Shown piece by piece: positions 44,901-55,112 of a DNA stretch of 64,000 bases (positions within the stretch are counted from its first letter, which is position 1; every line of letters begins with the position of its first letter). Under the pieces are notes generated by a model that had not been told where the DNA came from, made no database searches, and saw nothing but the letters and a program-made list of their open reading frames with translations. The DNA lies in assembly GCA_036346395.1 (NCBI GenBank), contig CM070609.1, positions 30,509,223 to 30,573,222 on the forward strand. Reading direction: 5' to 3'. The stretch is from Hsuehochloa calcarea (taxonomy: Eukaryota > Streptophyta > Magnoliopsida > Poales > Poaceae). The position numbers were made by a program, and so were the translations under genes.

Positions 44901-47900
44901 CTTTCTAGGTGAGCCTCAAGAGAAGGTGCGAGGGTGAGCGCTGTCCCAAAGGAGACCTTGTGATTAATAAGTAGGTCTGGGGAAAGGATGGTCTTCGGAT
45001 TCTTCTTACACAATGACCTTATGTCCCTTAGCGCCACATAAGTCACAAGTGCCAGCAAAGCCACACTCGTTCCTTTATGCTCCTCACTAGAATAATAGCA
45101 CACGAGCTTCCACTTGAAAGCGCACTGGATGGAAGAACAGTTCTGCCATTGGAATGACAAGAAGTTGAAGATGGCTTATCCTTCCCTATAACTTGGGCTT
45201 CTTGGAGCGCAAAGAGCAAGCCTCCGACTTTTCCTCAATGGGAAAGAACCTTGGCGAAGGAAAACAAGAGTGTGCGTTGATAAGTAATAGGCAACAATGA
45301 ACAAAATAGAGAATTGATGGATAAAAAGTGAACCTCTTCTTCTAATGACTTCTCATCTTTTGGGCGGCAGCCTACTCCATCTGCACCCACAACTAACTTG
45401 TCACCTGCCGCCTCTCAGGTCATGTGTGTCGAATGCTGGGATAGATGCAACACCTCATCTCGTTCACCAACACCCTTCTAGTTCTCCTTGTTGGTAAGGC
45501 AGTGACCGCTAAAAATCTCAACTTCTAAAATCCGGAAATAAATGCCTTGAAATTCGGATCTATCCTGCCTAGAAATACCTCATTAATCCAGAAAATTCAG
45601 ATCCCTTTTTCCCCACAATTTTACCAAAAAGGGCAAAATCCTTTATCCCTTTGAACCGATCTAGGGTTTTGGGGCATCGTCAGCGGTTTGTGATGCGTCC
45701 CGCCAGGGGCGTCCCTTCCTCCCTCGCAATGGGTGTGGCGGGCCAACCCGCCATGGACTTCTCTTGTCGAGCGCAAAGGTCGATGTCGGCATAGCGCAGA
45801 GCGACGCAGCACCGTCGTAGTTGCATGTCGTTCGTGCCTCTGCTGTCGCAGTCGGTTGGCTAACTTACGCTGCCAGCTGTGCTCGCCTCCCGTCAGTCGC
45901 CATCGCACCCTTGCCTCACATGCCAAACTACATGGGTAACCATGGCAACTAAGCCACATCGACACTTATGCCGAGTGAACAATTCCTATTTTTATTCTAG
46001 TTATTCATTTGACTGGTACTATCCCAAATTCCACACATAGGGTTAGAAGGGAGCTTTGGTGGTCTTGATATTTCAAATCCATCTTGCAGCAGGACTACCG
46101 AGCGTCTAGCAAGTAAGTTACCCCCGCAACAATACATTCTTCAAGTGTTTATCTCATATCAATTATTATTTATCTTTGCATGGTTAATTCTTGGATTAGC
46201 ATTGTTAGTAACACCTTTCGACCCAAAATTCGCTAATAGCTAAGCCCCACGCGGAGCGGCACGCATGCTTAGCACCTCGCTTGGGATTTTGTCCCCGCTT
46301 TGCCCAAAAGGGTTAACCTGGAAGCTACAATTTGGGCCAACAGGTATTATATGCTAGTGTAACTCAATGAAACTAACAATGTGGTACTAAACGGCCGGGT
46401 GTTAAGTTCTACGTAGCATTCTGCCCACAAATGTCCCTCGGTACACAACCTATGTCTTGTGTTGCTATAGGGCCACACGCACACGCGGCCCACGCATCGA
46501 GGGTTGATGCTATGATACCATCTATAACACCTTGCAACCCAAAATTCGCTAATAGCCTAGCTCCACGTGAGGCGGGCACCAAGTATAAAACCTCGCTTGG
46601 GTTTTCATCCTCGCTTCGCCCAAAAAAGGGTTAATCCGGAGGTGCTACGATTTGGGCCGACAGGTATTATGACATGATTACCTCTTATAGTTATATTTCA
46701 TCTCGTCATTCCTTATTTATGTTACTACGAGATTTCTTTGTTGCTCATTGTGCCATATCTTCCTAATTGAGTACTATAGCCACATCGGGTTAGTGTCTAC
46801 CTGGAACCCTTCAATAATTATAACCTTGCTATTATTATGTGTCAAATTTAAATTTGTTGTTAGATATACTTGCTAAGATTTTCCAATCTCACACTTGCTC
46901 TTCCGTTCAAGTAAAAGGCCAGTGGAGTATATTCTCATGAGAGCATGGGTAATGAGTGACACACATTTTACCAGCACCGTAGCGCTGCCATCATTTATTT
47001 CAATTGTGGTTTTGATTAGTTTTGGGCCCTGGTCCTGTTTGTTAAACTATTTCCTGTTATTTGCTTCTTCTGGGACTATTTTTGCTATCGAATTTGTTCC
47101 TATTGAACAATATAGTTGTGTTAAAGTTGTAAATTCCTTTAGATTTTATATGTTATGTCACTATTTATTTATTGCGATAACATTCCATGTGGTACCACAT
47201 TTGTTAACATGGGGTGCTACATTGTAATTCAATGGTCATCAAAATCCAATCAGCATATTAGTTGCTTTTCTTATAGTTGAAGTCACAGTGTAGGATGTAT
47301 TGGCAACAATAAAAACCTTTCCAGATAGCATCCCGGCGTGGACGTCTGTAGTGCAAAAAATGTCCTTCCACACAATGTATTATAAGCAACAAATTGATAA
47401 CTGCGATAATTCAGATTACTCTCTAGAAGTTCCCAAATGCTATCAATCCTAAAACTAAGTATGCTTATATGTTATGGCGTCCTGAATCTATGTCCCAAAT
47501 AGCAATAGCAATTGGATATATACACTGAACTGTTTCAGGTGACACTTCCATCCTTATGTGGCACAAACTACAGGGACAATAAGTCTAAGAGGAAGACCGG
47601 GCTGGATCCTAGAAAGAATACTTACCTTTGCTACACTGAGTCCAATTGGATTAGGCCGATGAGGAGATCTAGTTGCCAAAACCCCCACCTTGCCCCCTTT
47701 CAGTCTAGGTACTCTCACCTTCCATGAAAACAGAAGAATTCACTAGTTCAGCCCCATATCCACGACAACATTAAGAACATGAAATTTTTCATCAAGAACT
47801 AAAACCAACTAAGGGTCAAAAACAAATCACACCTTTGCTTTTAGCTTGGACCTAGCAGGGTCTTTCCACATTTTGTCAAGATCAGTGTTGAGATGGAACA

Positions 47901-48644
47901 CGTAGAGGATCCAGCAATGCGAGTAACTAGCGAGTCCCTCGAGCGCTTCCGCCGGGACACGGGCCGGATCAAGCGCCACGGTCGCTCTAGCCAGCGGCAC
48001 CACCAAAGGCTGTCTCGGTGTACCATTCCTGCAAAATCAACAATCATATACATGAACACCACACGCCTTCACACATACATCACCAACTCTTAATAATCAT
48101 GTTCAGTGGATGCTACAAAGCATGACAAATCGGCAGAGAGAGAGATGGCAGCAGCACCTCGTGGAGAAGCAGGACTGCACAGTACCGATCGGCGCCATCC
48201 GGTACGACGCCGTAGCCTTGTCCGGCTTCGACTCACCCGAGCTCGCCTCCTGCTCGCTCAGAGCCCTTCGTAATGACTGCAAGAGGCAAAACCAAGCAAT
48301 ATGAGGGGAAACGCGCAAATTTGACCTGATGAGTTTCACGGAGGGCCGACCTGCTGAGCGCGGATCCTGCCGCGGCGCTCGGCGGCGGTCTTCTCTGCGG
48401 CGTCGGCCAGCGAGGCCTCCAGCTCCCGGACCCGCGCGGCCAGGCGACCGCATTTGCGCCTGTAGAGCAGCAGGCCTGCGGCGATAGATACGCTTGTGAG
48501 AGAGGAGAGGCAAGTGTTTGACACTTGGAGGTAGGAGGCGAAGGAGAGGCGGGAAGAGAGAGAGAGAGAGAGAGAGAGATTACTTGAGAAGACGACGGCG
48601 GTGGCCGCGAGGGCGGCGGCGGCGAGGCTTTGCGACCGCGCCAT
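41969..48644 (-). CDS. TRMO: TrmO/TsaA-type tRNA (A37) N6-methyltransferase, nine exons
   Basis: Minus-strand exons 48644-48584, 48475-48351, 48276-48158, 48028-47833, 47718-47626, 43356-43297, 43191-43117, 42539-42459 and 42325-41969 join to 388 residues without a break. The N-terminus has a hydrophobic segment (about 6-24), then a basic and coiled-coil-prone stretch. The TrmO domain follows: MAPIGTVQSCFSTRNGTPRQ, SYSHCWILYVFHLN, RSPHRPNPIGLSV, DLVDATPVLDIKPYLPYSDS. The family uses S-adenosylmethionine to methylate t6A37 in threonine tRNA. A plant-type C-terminal extension ends VNQNRYSYLTWRDKLSTL. The first intron (48476-48583) is 108 bp and free of stops, so an unspliced form would add 36 residues; splicing is favoured because it joins the hydrophobic helix directly (VVFSSLLLYRRK). 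Intron 5 (43357-47625) carries a foldback transposon. The symbol is by family. Confidence 0.88.
44310..45635. repeat. 1.3 kb near-contiguous inverted repeat (hairpin)
   Basis: The two arms meet near 44890 with a loop of only about 15 bases (GAGGTAAAAAAAATATC...TTTTACCTC). Each arm is about 570 to 740 bp. For example GAGCATAAAGGGAACGAGTGTG (about 44710) pairs with CACACTCGTTCCTTTATGCTC (about 45064). Small indels separate the arms. If transcribed with the host intron, this would fold into a long double-stranded RNA. Confidence 0.8.
46209..46670 (-). mobile_element. TRIM-like miniature LTR retrotransposon
   Basis: Two direct repeats of 142-146 bp (46209-46350 and 46525-46670) share TAACACCTT...ACCCAAAATTCGCTAATAGC at one end and GACAGGTATTAT at the other. 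Between them, on the minus strand, TGGTATCATAGC (46520-46509) lies four bases inside the right repeat. It resembles the initiator-Met primer-binding site of copia and TRIM elements. The total of 462 bp and absence of coding sequence fit a TRIM. No clear 5-bp target duplication was found. Confidence 0.5.
48548..48580. repeat. (GA)n microsatellite in the methyltransferase first intron
   Basis: About 13 uninterrupted AG units in the plus-strand sequence, read as (CT)n in the gene. It lies just after the GTAATC donor. Repeat length changes here would not disturb a spliced message. Confidence 0.8.
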
Positions 48645-49400
48645 GGCGGCGGAAGGTGCCGAATCGGCGGGGCCGAGTCAAGATATAAGAGTTAGTTTCG
48701 AGATGGCCTATGAGAGAATCGGCCCAATGTTTGGGTCCATTCGATTTAGTACGCCTTAGCCCAAATTTCCTTTTACTGCAACAATGTTAGGGAAATTGTA
48801 GGAATTTGAAATAGTTCAATTCCTGTGGGAGAAAAAAAATCCTACATTCCAAACGATGCCTTATTTGAGGGAAGTACAAAGAACATGCTCATGCAGAATT
48901 ACAGACATGTTTTTTTTTTCTTGAGAGAGAAATTAAAACATGCTTATTCTATATATTGCAGTGGGGGATTCTCCGCAAAATGGCCACACCACGTCATCCG
49001 TTCATTGTCAACCGCCCGATCTTACCTCTAGCCCATAGTCCGATTTCGTGGCCCTTCAAGAAACTTCTAATCTATTTCTCCCCACCACTCTTTACAATCC
49101 CTGGCTCACCTTCTTCTGCCTCCTCGTGTTCATCTCCCTTTTCCTCGCACCCGCTGCCCGCACGCTGGGCCACCTCCTCTGGTTCTCGCACTCCCGCCGC
49201 ACCTTGCTCTCCTCCTCGTGCCTTGCGCCACTAATTGTACTAATTTCAATGGATTGCCTTCTGATTTGAAAGTCATAGGGGAAGTAATTTTTGTGTTTGG
49301 TCAAATTACTCTATACACCGAGTGTCTCACTTAGATGGCTATGGTTCAATCATACGAATCGCACGCTCTCATTCTCTCCGATCCAACCTGGCCACCTGGG
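48645..49400. other. upstream region of the methyltransferase gene
   Basis: Holds the promoter of the minus-strand gene (48645 to about 48800) and AT-rich or mixed sequence up to the broken duplicate. I see no reliable TATA box and no other gene. Confidence 0.4.
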
Positions 49401-49401
49401 A

Positions 49402-49640
49402 GTGCCTATCCATTTCCCGGACAGAGCTATTTGCACGTGTAGAGCAGGCCTGCGGAGACAGGTACGCGTTACGTTTGCGAGGAAGGAGCGGCGAATATTT
49501 TGAGGCTTGGAGTTAAGAGGCGAAGGAGAGGCCGGAAGAGAGCGAGGTTACTTGAGAGGACGGCGGCGGCGAGGCTCTGCAACCGCGCCATGGTGGAAGA
49601 TGCCGACGGCGTCGAGGCCGGGCGTTCAGAGCACGCAGAC
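49402..49640 (-). pseudogene. broken duplicate of the methyltransferase first exons
   Basis: From the ATG at 49592 on the minus strand the sequence reads MARLQSLAAA, matching MARSQSLAAA of the gene at 48644. It keeps the TCTCAAGTAA donor-like site and a CTCCGCAGGCCTGCTCTACA acceptor region like the 108-bp first intron of the gene. After that it has TGCAAATAG, where the gene has a cysteine codon, and homology fades near 49402. About 15 bases are missing before the donor. It is a tandem, same-orientation partial copy that cannot encode the enzyme. Confidence 0.75.
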
Positions 49641-49727
49641 GTCCAAGTCGCGTTTCCAAGTAGGAACAAATCAGCCACCGTCAACCGAACGCCACAAGAC
49701 TCGCAACACGGCAATTCAAATGTACAG

Positions 49728-49903
49728 GAACCTTTGAAGCAGCAGTAATCAACAAGAGACCAGAACCGCCAGTCAAGAGGAAAAGTAAAGGGAAGAAAAC
49801 CTCAACTTACGGCAGCAAACAATAAGTTTTTGACAGGAACAGCAAAGACGCAACAACTTTCGAGCAAAGAGAATCAACTTAGGCGCAAAACAGGCGACCC
49901 AAA
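49728..49903 (+). repeat. 176-bp direct repeat, left copy (duplicate of GLR-D promoter-proximal DNA)
   Basis: Starts GAACCTTTGAAGCAGCAGTA and ends GGCGACCCAAAC. It is nearly identical to 54870-55047. It abuts the TGTAACATCCCG end of the LTR element. Confidence 0.9.
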
Positions 49904-51056
49904 CTGTAACATCCCGTTTTTCGGTTGACAAACAGTAATTACCTCGATTTCTGATTTTTATTCCAATTTTCAAATTTTGGTTTAAATTTCAAAATCTCCT
50001 AGCTTCCGTTGAGCTCGGGTTTATGTTTCAAACATTCATTCAAATTCCAGATTCAAAAATTTGCTTTGAATTCTCCATTTTCAAATTTTTGGAACCACTC
50101 ATTTCTTCTTGGGCCGGTTTTTCTCCCGGCCCACTCTCTCTTCTCTCCTTCCGGCCCAGTCGGCCCGGCCGTTTCCCAGCCGGCCCAACCGGGCCGTTTT
50201 CTCCCCGACCGCTCGCCCGGCTCGGCCGTTTTCTTCTCCCCCGGCCCGTGCGCTCTCTCCTGCTTCCCCTCTTCCACCGACAACGCCGCCTCCTCATCTC
50301 TCTCTCCCCTCTCCCGACTCCATCGCCCGGGGCCCCCTCCCGCGCCGCCGCCGCCGCCTGGCCGTCCCATTCACCCCGTCATGTCCCGCCTCCTCCGGAT
50401 CCAGCGCCCCTCTGCAGCGACCACGCGCCACTGCAGCTCACACCCGTCAGACTTTCCCCCCATCTCCCGCCTTCACTGCTTCCGCCGTGCGTCACTTTCT
50501 CCCCCCATCTCCGCCGCCTCGCTTCCGCCTCCACCGCTATAAGTAGCCGGCCCCCCCTCTCGCTTCCCTTTCCTCTTCCCTAGTAAGCTTCTCCAAGCGC
50601 CTGAGTCGGCTTCTTCTTCCTCGGTAGAAGCCCTTCCGTCGTCGTTCGGCCTCGCCCGCCCGGCGGGGCCGGCGCTTAGAGCGCCGCGACGACGCCTCGT
50701 GCTTCCTCGGTGGTGGCAAGCTCCAGCCGCCAAGGACCTCTGTCGCGAGCTCCTCTCTGTCGCCGCCTCGGCTTCGTCGCCGGCCGTCTCCGCCGTGTCC
50801 CCGCCTCGGCCGACCTCGCGGTGAGCCTCCCGTCTTGCCCTTGTGCCCGTCGCGCACCTCCTCCCTCTCCTCCCTCCGGTCGCCGTTGTCGCCGCTCGGG
50901 CTCTGCTCCGTCTTGCTCTCACCACCGCTGTCCCTCTCCGTCTTGCCCCGCCACGCCGCCTCCCCCTCGGCATCCCTCCTCGCCGGCTCCACATTTTGCT
51001 GCCCGCCGCCCCTCCGCCGCCAATCGCCCGGCCACATGCCCGCCACTGCCTCCCCT

Positions 51057-51058
51057 CT

Positions 51059-51096
<38 letters not shown>

Positions 51097-51110
51097 TCTC
51101 TCTCTCTCTC
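51057..51110. repeat. (CT)n microsatellite in the LTR
   Basis: More than twenty CT units with one CCCT interruption. It creates artificial serine/leucine-rich and arginine/glutamate-rich open frames in several reading frames around it. Confidence 0.85.
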
Positions 51111-54052
51111 GGCGATGGGCCCTCCTCGTGAGAGCGCAAAGAGAGCATCGATAGATCGAGAAGACAACCTTTGTTTTGTGTTTTGCAATTGGAATGCATG
51201 CAATGAAGATTTGTGTGTATGCGATTGAATCGTCGCGAAGTTTGGCATTTAAAAATTTGTGTATTGTCGATGTGTGTGTTGATATTGCGAATATTTTTAT
51301 TAAACCTGTGCAGGGTAGTCGTGGAGCAGTAGTTAGTTTTTGGTAAAGAATGATTTGTGTATTGAAGATTGTATGGCATTTTGTGTATTGTATTATTTTG
51401 TAATCCTCGGTCAATCAGTAGTTTTTCATTTTGGCAAAAACATTTCCAAAATATTTATTCTCTATTGATTGTGTTGTGAATTACGATGAATCGATTAACC
51501 GTTGTTAGTGGTTAACTCGCTGATTTTCACTTTTAGTTGAGAGGTATCGATTAAGAGCGTAATTTGCAAAATCTCGGAAAATCGAAGTTATGCAAATGAC
51601 CTTTGTAATCGTCTCCGCAATCATGTCTTTTTTTTGTTAAAATATATTTATTCAAATTTCATGCGTTGTGTAAAATACTTTGAAATAAACTTGCATTTTC
51701 TCAAAATATTTTGGAGGGCTATTCGGGATTAACATGTTAATCTCGACAGCTTACCTTGAAACCCTGTAAATTAATCTTGTAATCCTATCCAGTATTCCTT
51801 GGTCTAAATATTGTTTATCCCTTTTTTATCCCTGTTCAAAAGTCGTCTTTGATAAAATGTTTTACGGTCTTGTTAAAAGCTCGGCAAATTATCGTGTATC
51901 CTAATCTTTCCCGATCGCGATCCGAAGTGGAGTATCCCTACAGTAATTCTTCGACTTTGTTTCCCTCGACAGAGTATCTCCGCCCTTGTCTTGTGTACTC
52001 AGCTGATCGTTTGACCTTGTCAAACATCCCCACCTCGCTAAATCTTGTCTCTTCAGCTCGTTTATCGCAAAAACTTATTTAAAGTGCTTTGTTTATATTT
52101 GGTCTTTTGGAAGTTCTTTTGATTTATTTGTTGTTCTTGCTTGTATCGTGTAATTAGGAGTCGGGGTCCAAAAGAAGCGACTCAAGCAGGATCAAGATTC
52201 GGATAAAGACGCAGACCCGAAATTCAAAACCCCTGGCAGAGAAGGCCCTGAGTAAGATCAAGGCCGCGATAATCTGACACAGGCGAGTCAATACTTTGAT
52301 CATTCTGAGCCTACATTTTATGCAAACTATGTTTATTTAAAATATCAAAGTTGCATGCTTTAATTTTGTAATCAATGATATGTTAAGCTTAAGGTAGTTA
52401 AATACCCATTTGCTGATTAATTACTTATTAAGCCATCCTTTGATAAATTGAATTCAATATTCTTTGTCACCCTAGTAAATATATGGTAAATACTAGCCTA
52501 GGTTGTACTTAAGCGACATGCTAGTCTTGCTTAAGTATCGGGGCAATAAATGTCCCGATCATCATCTTTTAAACATGAAAAATGGTTTTGGGCAGTCATT
52601 GGATGTAGATGACTGATGTGTTGCGTTAATTGGTTTTCCTTCCCAAAACCCTAAACAACTTGCTAGTACCACATCTGAACGGATGGAAAGAGTGGTGGGT
52701 GCGGACGTAGCACGAGAATGGTTGGTATGTGGTATGAACCGTCCAGATGAATTAAGAACCTAATCTTGTCATGACCTCCTGTGTAAAATAAGTACAACCG
52801 CAAGTCTGCAAAGTGCAACTTGGCTTAGTAAAATTATTGAACCCTGAATGTCATCCCATAACTGGTGTTTAGAAGTGTACAAGCGGCAGGACGTATGCTA
52901 GCTTGAATGGGACACCGAAAACGGTGAAGTTATCAGCTGCGCTAGTCGTTGTGGCCGGGGCCAGCTGCGCTAGTCGTTGTGGTAAGCATCCCACACAACT
53001 TATGGAATTGGCCATAGGGGTGAGATGACGGAAGGGGCAAGATAGTTTGAAACGTTACTGTGACGATCGCTCAACTACATGACTAAGGAATCATGTAGGG
53101 TAACGAGTATGATTATTTCTTGTGGGTACAATGTACAACCTCTGCAGAGTCTAAACTGTTTAAACAGCCGCGCTTACGGTCAAAGGCGGACATGGGAACT
53201 TAACCTGAGTTAGTTCTATTTCAAAAATCTTTGTGGGTGGAATGGAAATGTGTTGGGCTCATCTAGCCTTGTTTTGGATTTTTCCTGGGTAGCCTTACCC
53301 AGTGTTGATAATCGGTGGAAGTAACCGCTATCAAAACTTAGCATGAGGTGGAGGTAACCTCAACTGTTATTTAATATTGCACTTATTCTCTTTAATAAAA
53401 ATGCAATCTGTTTAAAATGCTAAGTCATAGGACTTGTATTTATGATAATCGAAAAATGTTACTTTAGCAAATAAAAGAACCTGAGCCATCCTTGTTAAGC
53501 CTTGCATGTATACTATTGCATACTGTGTATTGGCTCGCGAGCACGGTAGTAGTGCTCACTCTGTCTTTCCCCCCAAACCCTCAGAAGCAGGAAATATTGG
53601 AGATTACAACTACTACGAGGAACCAGATGTCTGAAGACCCAGGAGTTCTTGAAGCATAGTTTAGTCCTTAGTTGTTCTAGTCTCGCCCCAGTCTAGTTGA
53701 CTCCGCTGGTACCTAGGTGCATCCCATATTATCTGAGTTTTTGGTAATATCGGATGTACACAGGTTTCCCCAGTCGCTTGCCTGTGGAGAGATGTGCCCT
53801 CACCCTTTTTGGTTCTGTTGTCGCTTCCGCTACTTTTGTGATGTAATCATTTGGCCTGTTTGGCCCTTTTTGTAAAACTTGACCTGATGCGGTCTATGTA
53901 AACTCTGATGTGTTAAATTAATGAATGGTATGGTTTTAAGCCATGTATGAAATGATTCAGTGATGTATCTGTGAGTGCTATCTACTGATCTAGGGAATAG
54001 CACAATGTATTCGCAGAGGATTCGAGATTAGAAAATCCGGGTTCCACAGAGC

Positions 54053-54064
54053 TGGTATCAGAGC
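54053..54064 (+). other. primer-binding site of the truncated LTR element
   Basis: TGGTATCAGAGC is complementary to the 3' end of plant initiator-methionine tRNA. It lies four bases after the LTR end. Confidence 0.85.
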
Positions 54065-54257
54065 ATATGACTGTAGGATCTTTAGTTAGACTGGTCGAGC
54101 CTAAGGACTTGAGTCTTATTTTTAAAATTTATGAAAAGCTTTGGCAAAATATAATGTATTTATTGCTCTTACTCATCTATCTTAGTTCTTCACTTCCCCT
54201 GACTTCACTTGAGTTTGTACTAAGTCTGATTCCCTCGTCTGTTTCAAAAATTTGTAG

Positions 54258-54650
54258 ATGGCAACCCCGTCGTCCGATGCCCCATGGGACTTTTGCTCTC
54301 ATGGAGAAGGCGGAGTTGAGTTCGTGGATATTCTCCGCCAATTCATGCATCACCTGGATTACCTCTGCAAGCTTATCTTCCGAGGCCGAAAGACTCAGAC
54401 CCTGGACCAAGAGTCATGGACCATAGAGGTTTTTCTCTATGAAAGAGAGGGTGAGTTCATCGCTCACACCTTCAGGCCCGAGACCTCCCAGAGCAGTTGT
54501 TCGGAAGCAATCCAAGACGCAGCACGCTTCGCCTTCAACTGCCTGAGCCAGATGCACCTAGATCTTCTGCGAGAAGCGCCCTTCTACTACTACCTGCCTC
54601 TCCAGGAAGGAGAGAACGATCCCGAAGTCTTCGTCGCCATGTGGGAGTAG
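54258..54650 (+). CDS. 130-residue open frame in the truncated LTR element, function unknown
   Basis: An uninterrupted frame begins with ATG at 54258 (MATPSSDAPWDFCSHGEGG) about 200 bp after the primer-binding site and ends with TAG at 54650. It is acidic, with several histidine, aromatic and cysteine residues (FMHHLDYLCKLIFRGRK, CLSQMHLDLLREAP). No retroviral zinc knuckle, protease or polymerase motif is visible. The position suggests a gag-replacing or accessory frame of a non-autonomous element. It could also be a captured gene fragment. Confidence 0.45.
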   Translation: MATPSSDAPWDFCSHGEGGVEFVDILRQFMHHLDYLCKLIFRGRKTQTLDQESWTIEVFLYEREGEFIAHTFRPETSQSSCSEAIQDAARFAFNCLSQMHLDLLREAPFYYYLPLQEGENDPEVFVAMWE

Positions 54651-54869
54651 TTAGCTTAGTTTAGCTAGCAGTGCTTGCTTTAGCAGTGTTTTGGTTGCAA
54701 ACACTCTTTGTTTCCTTCTTTTGTAGACGATGTGTGTGTATCTTGTGTCATGACTTAGTATAGCCTATATACTGTGTTTTCTGGAGTCATGTAAACACCT
54801 AACCCTTTTAATATAATGCAGCCATTCTAGGGTTTGTATTGTATTTAATCGATTTTACTCGTTTGATTT

Positions 54870-55047
54870 GAACCTTTGAAGCAGCAGTAATCAACAAGAG
54901 AGCAGAACCGCCAGTCAGGAGGAAAAGTAAAAGGGAAGAAAACCTCAACTTACGGCAGCAAACAATAAGTTTTTGACAGGAACAGCAAAGACGCGACAAC
55001 TTTCGAGCAAAGAGAATCAACTTAGGCGCAAAACAGGCGACCCAAAC
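54870..55047 (+). repeat. 178-bp direct repeat, right copy (GLR-D promoter-proximal)
   Basis: Nearly identical to 49728-49903, differing by a few substitutions and two one-base indels. It ends 65 bases before the GLR-D start codon. Confidence 0.9.
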
Positions 55048-55112
55048 AGAGCTACAAATAACGCAGCGGCGTTAAGAGATTCTTTTGCAGACCTCACAGT
55101 ACAGCTCAAGAA

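Larger units (their letters stand above)
43515..47226. mobile_element. Mutator-like foldback element in the methyltransferase intron
   Basis: Long inverted repeats of about 500 bp form the ends: left arm 43515 to about 44030, right arm about 46675 to 47226. Examples are GAGAATATACTCCACT at the left and AGTGGAGTATATTCTC at the right. Flanking 9-bp repeats are ATTCAATTG (43506-43514) and ATTCAATGG (47227-47235), 8 of 9 identical. Long inverted ends with a 9-bp duplication fit the Mutator-like class. Inside lie a 1.3 kb hairpin (44310-45635), unidentified GC-rich sequence (45640-45960) and a TRIM-like element (46209-46670). No transposase is seen. Confidence 0.75.
49904..54869 (+). mobile_element. 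truncated LTR retrotransposon with a 4.1 kb LTR
   Basis: The LTR runs from TGTAACATCCCG (49904) to GTTCCACA (54048). It is followed by GAGC and the primer-binding site TGGTATCAGAGC (54053-54064). Very long LTRs starting TGTAACA are typical of some grass Ty3/gypsy elements. Only about 800 bp of internal sequence follows, with one open frame, and there is no second LTR, so the element stops at 54869. Both sides are flanked by a 176-178 bp duplication instead of a 5-bp target duplication. The first 1.2 kb of the LTR is GC-rich and CT-rich. Confidence 0.8.

Noticed and set aside
50473..51414. Long minus-strand open frame of 313 codons
   Set aside because: It is an arginine/glutamate-rich frame produced by the CT microsatellite and GC-rich LTR sequence. 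Overlapping open frames occur on both strands and no domain is visible.
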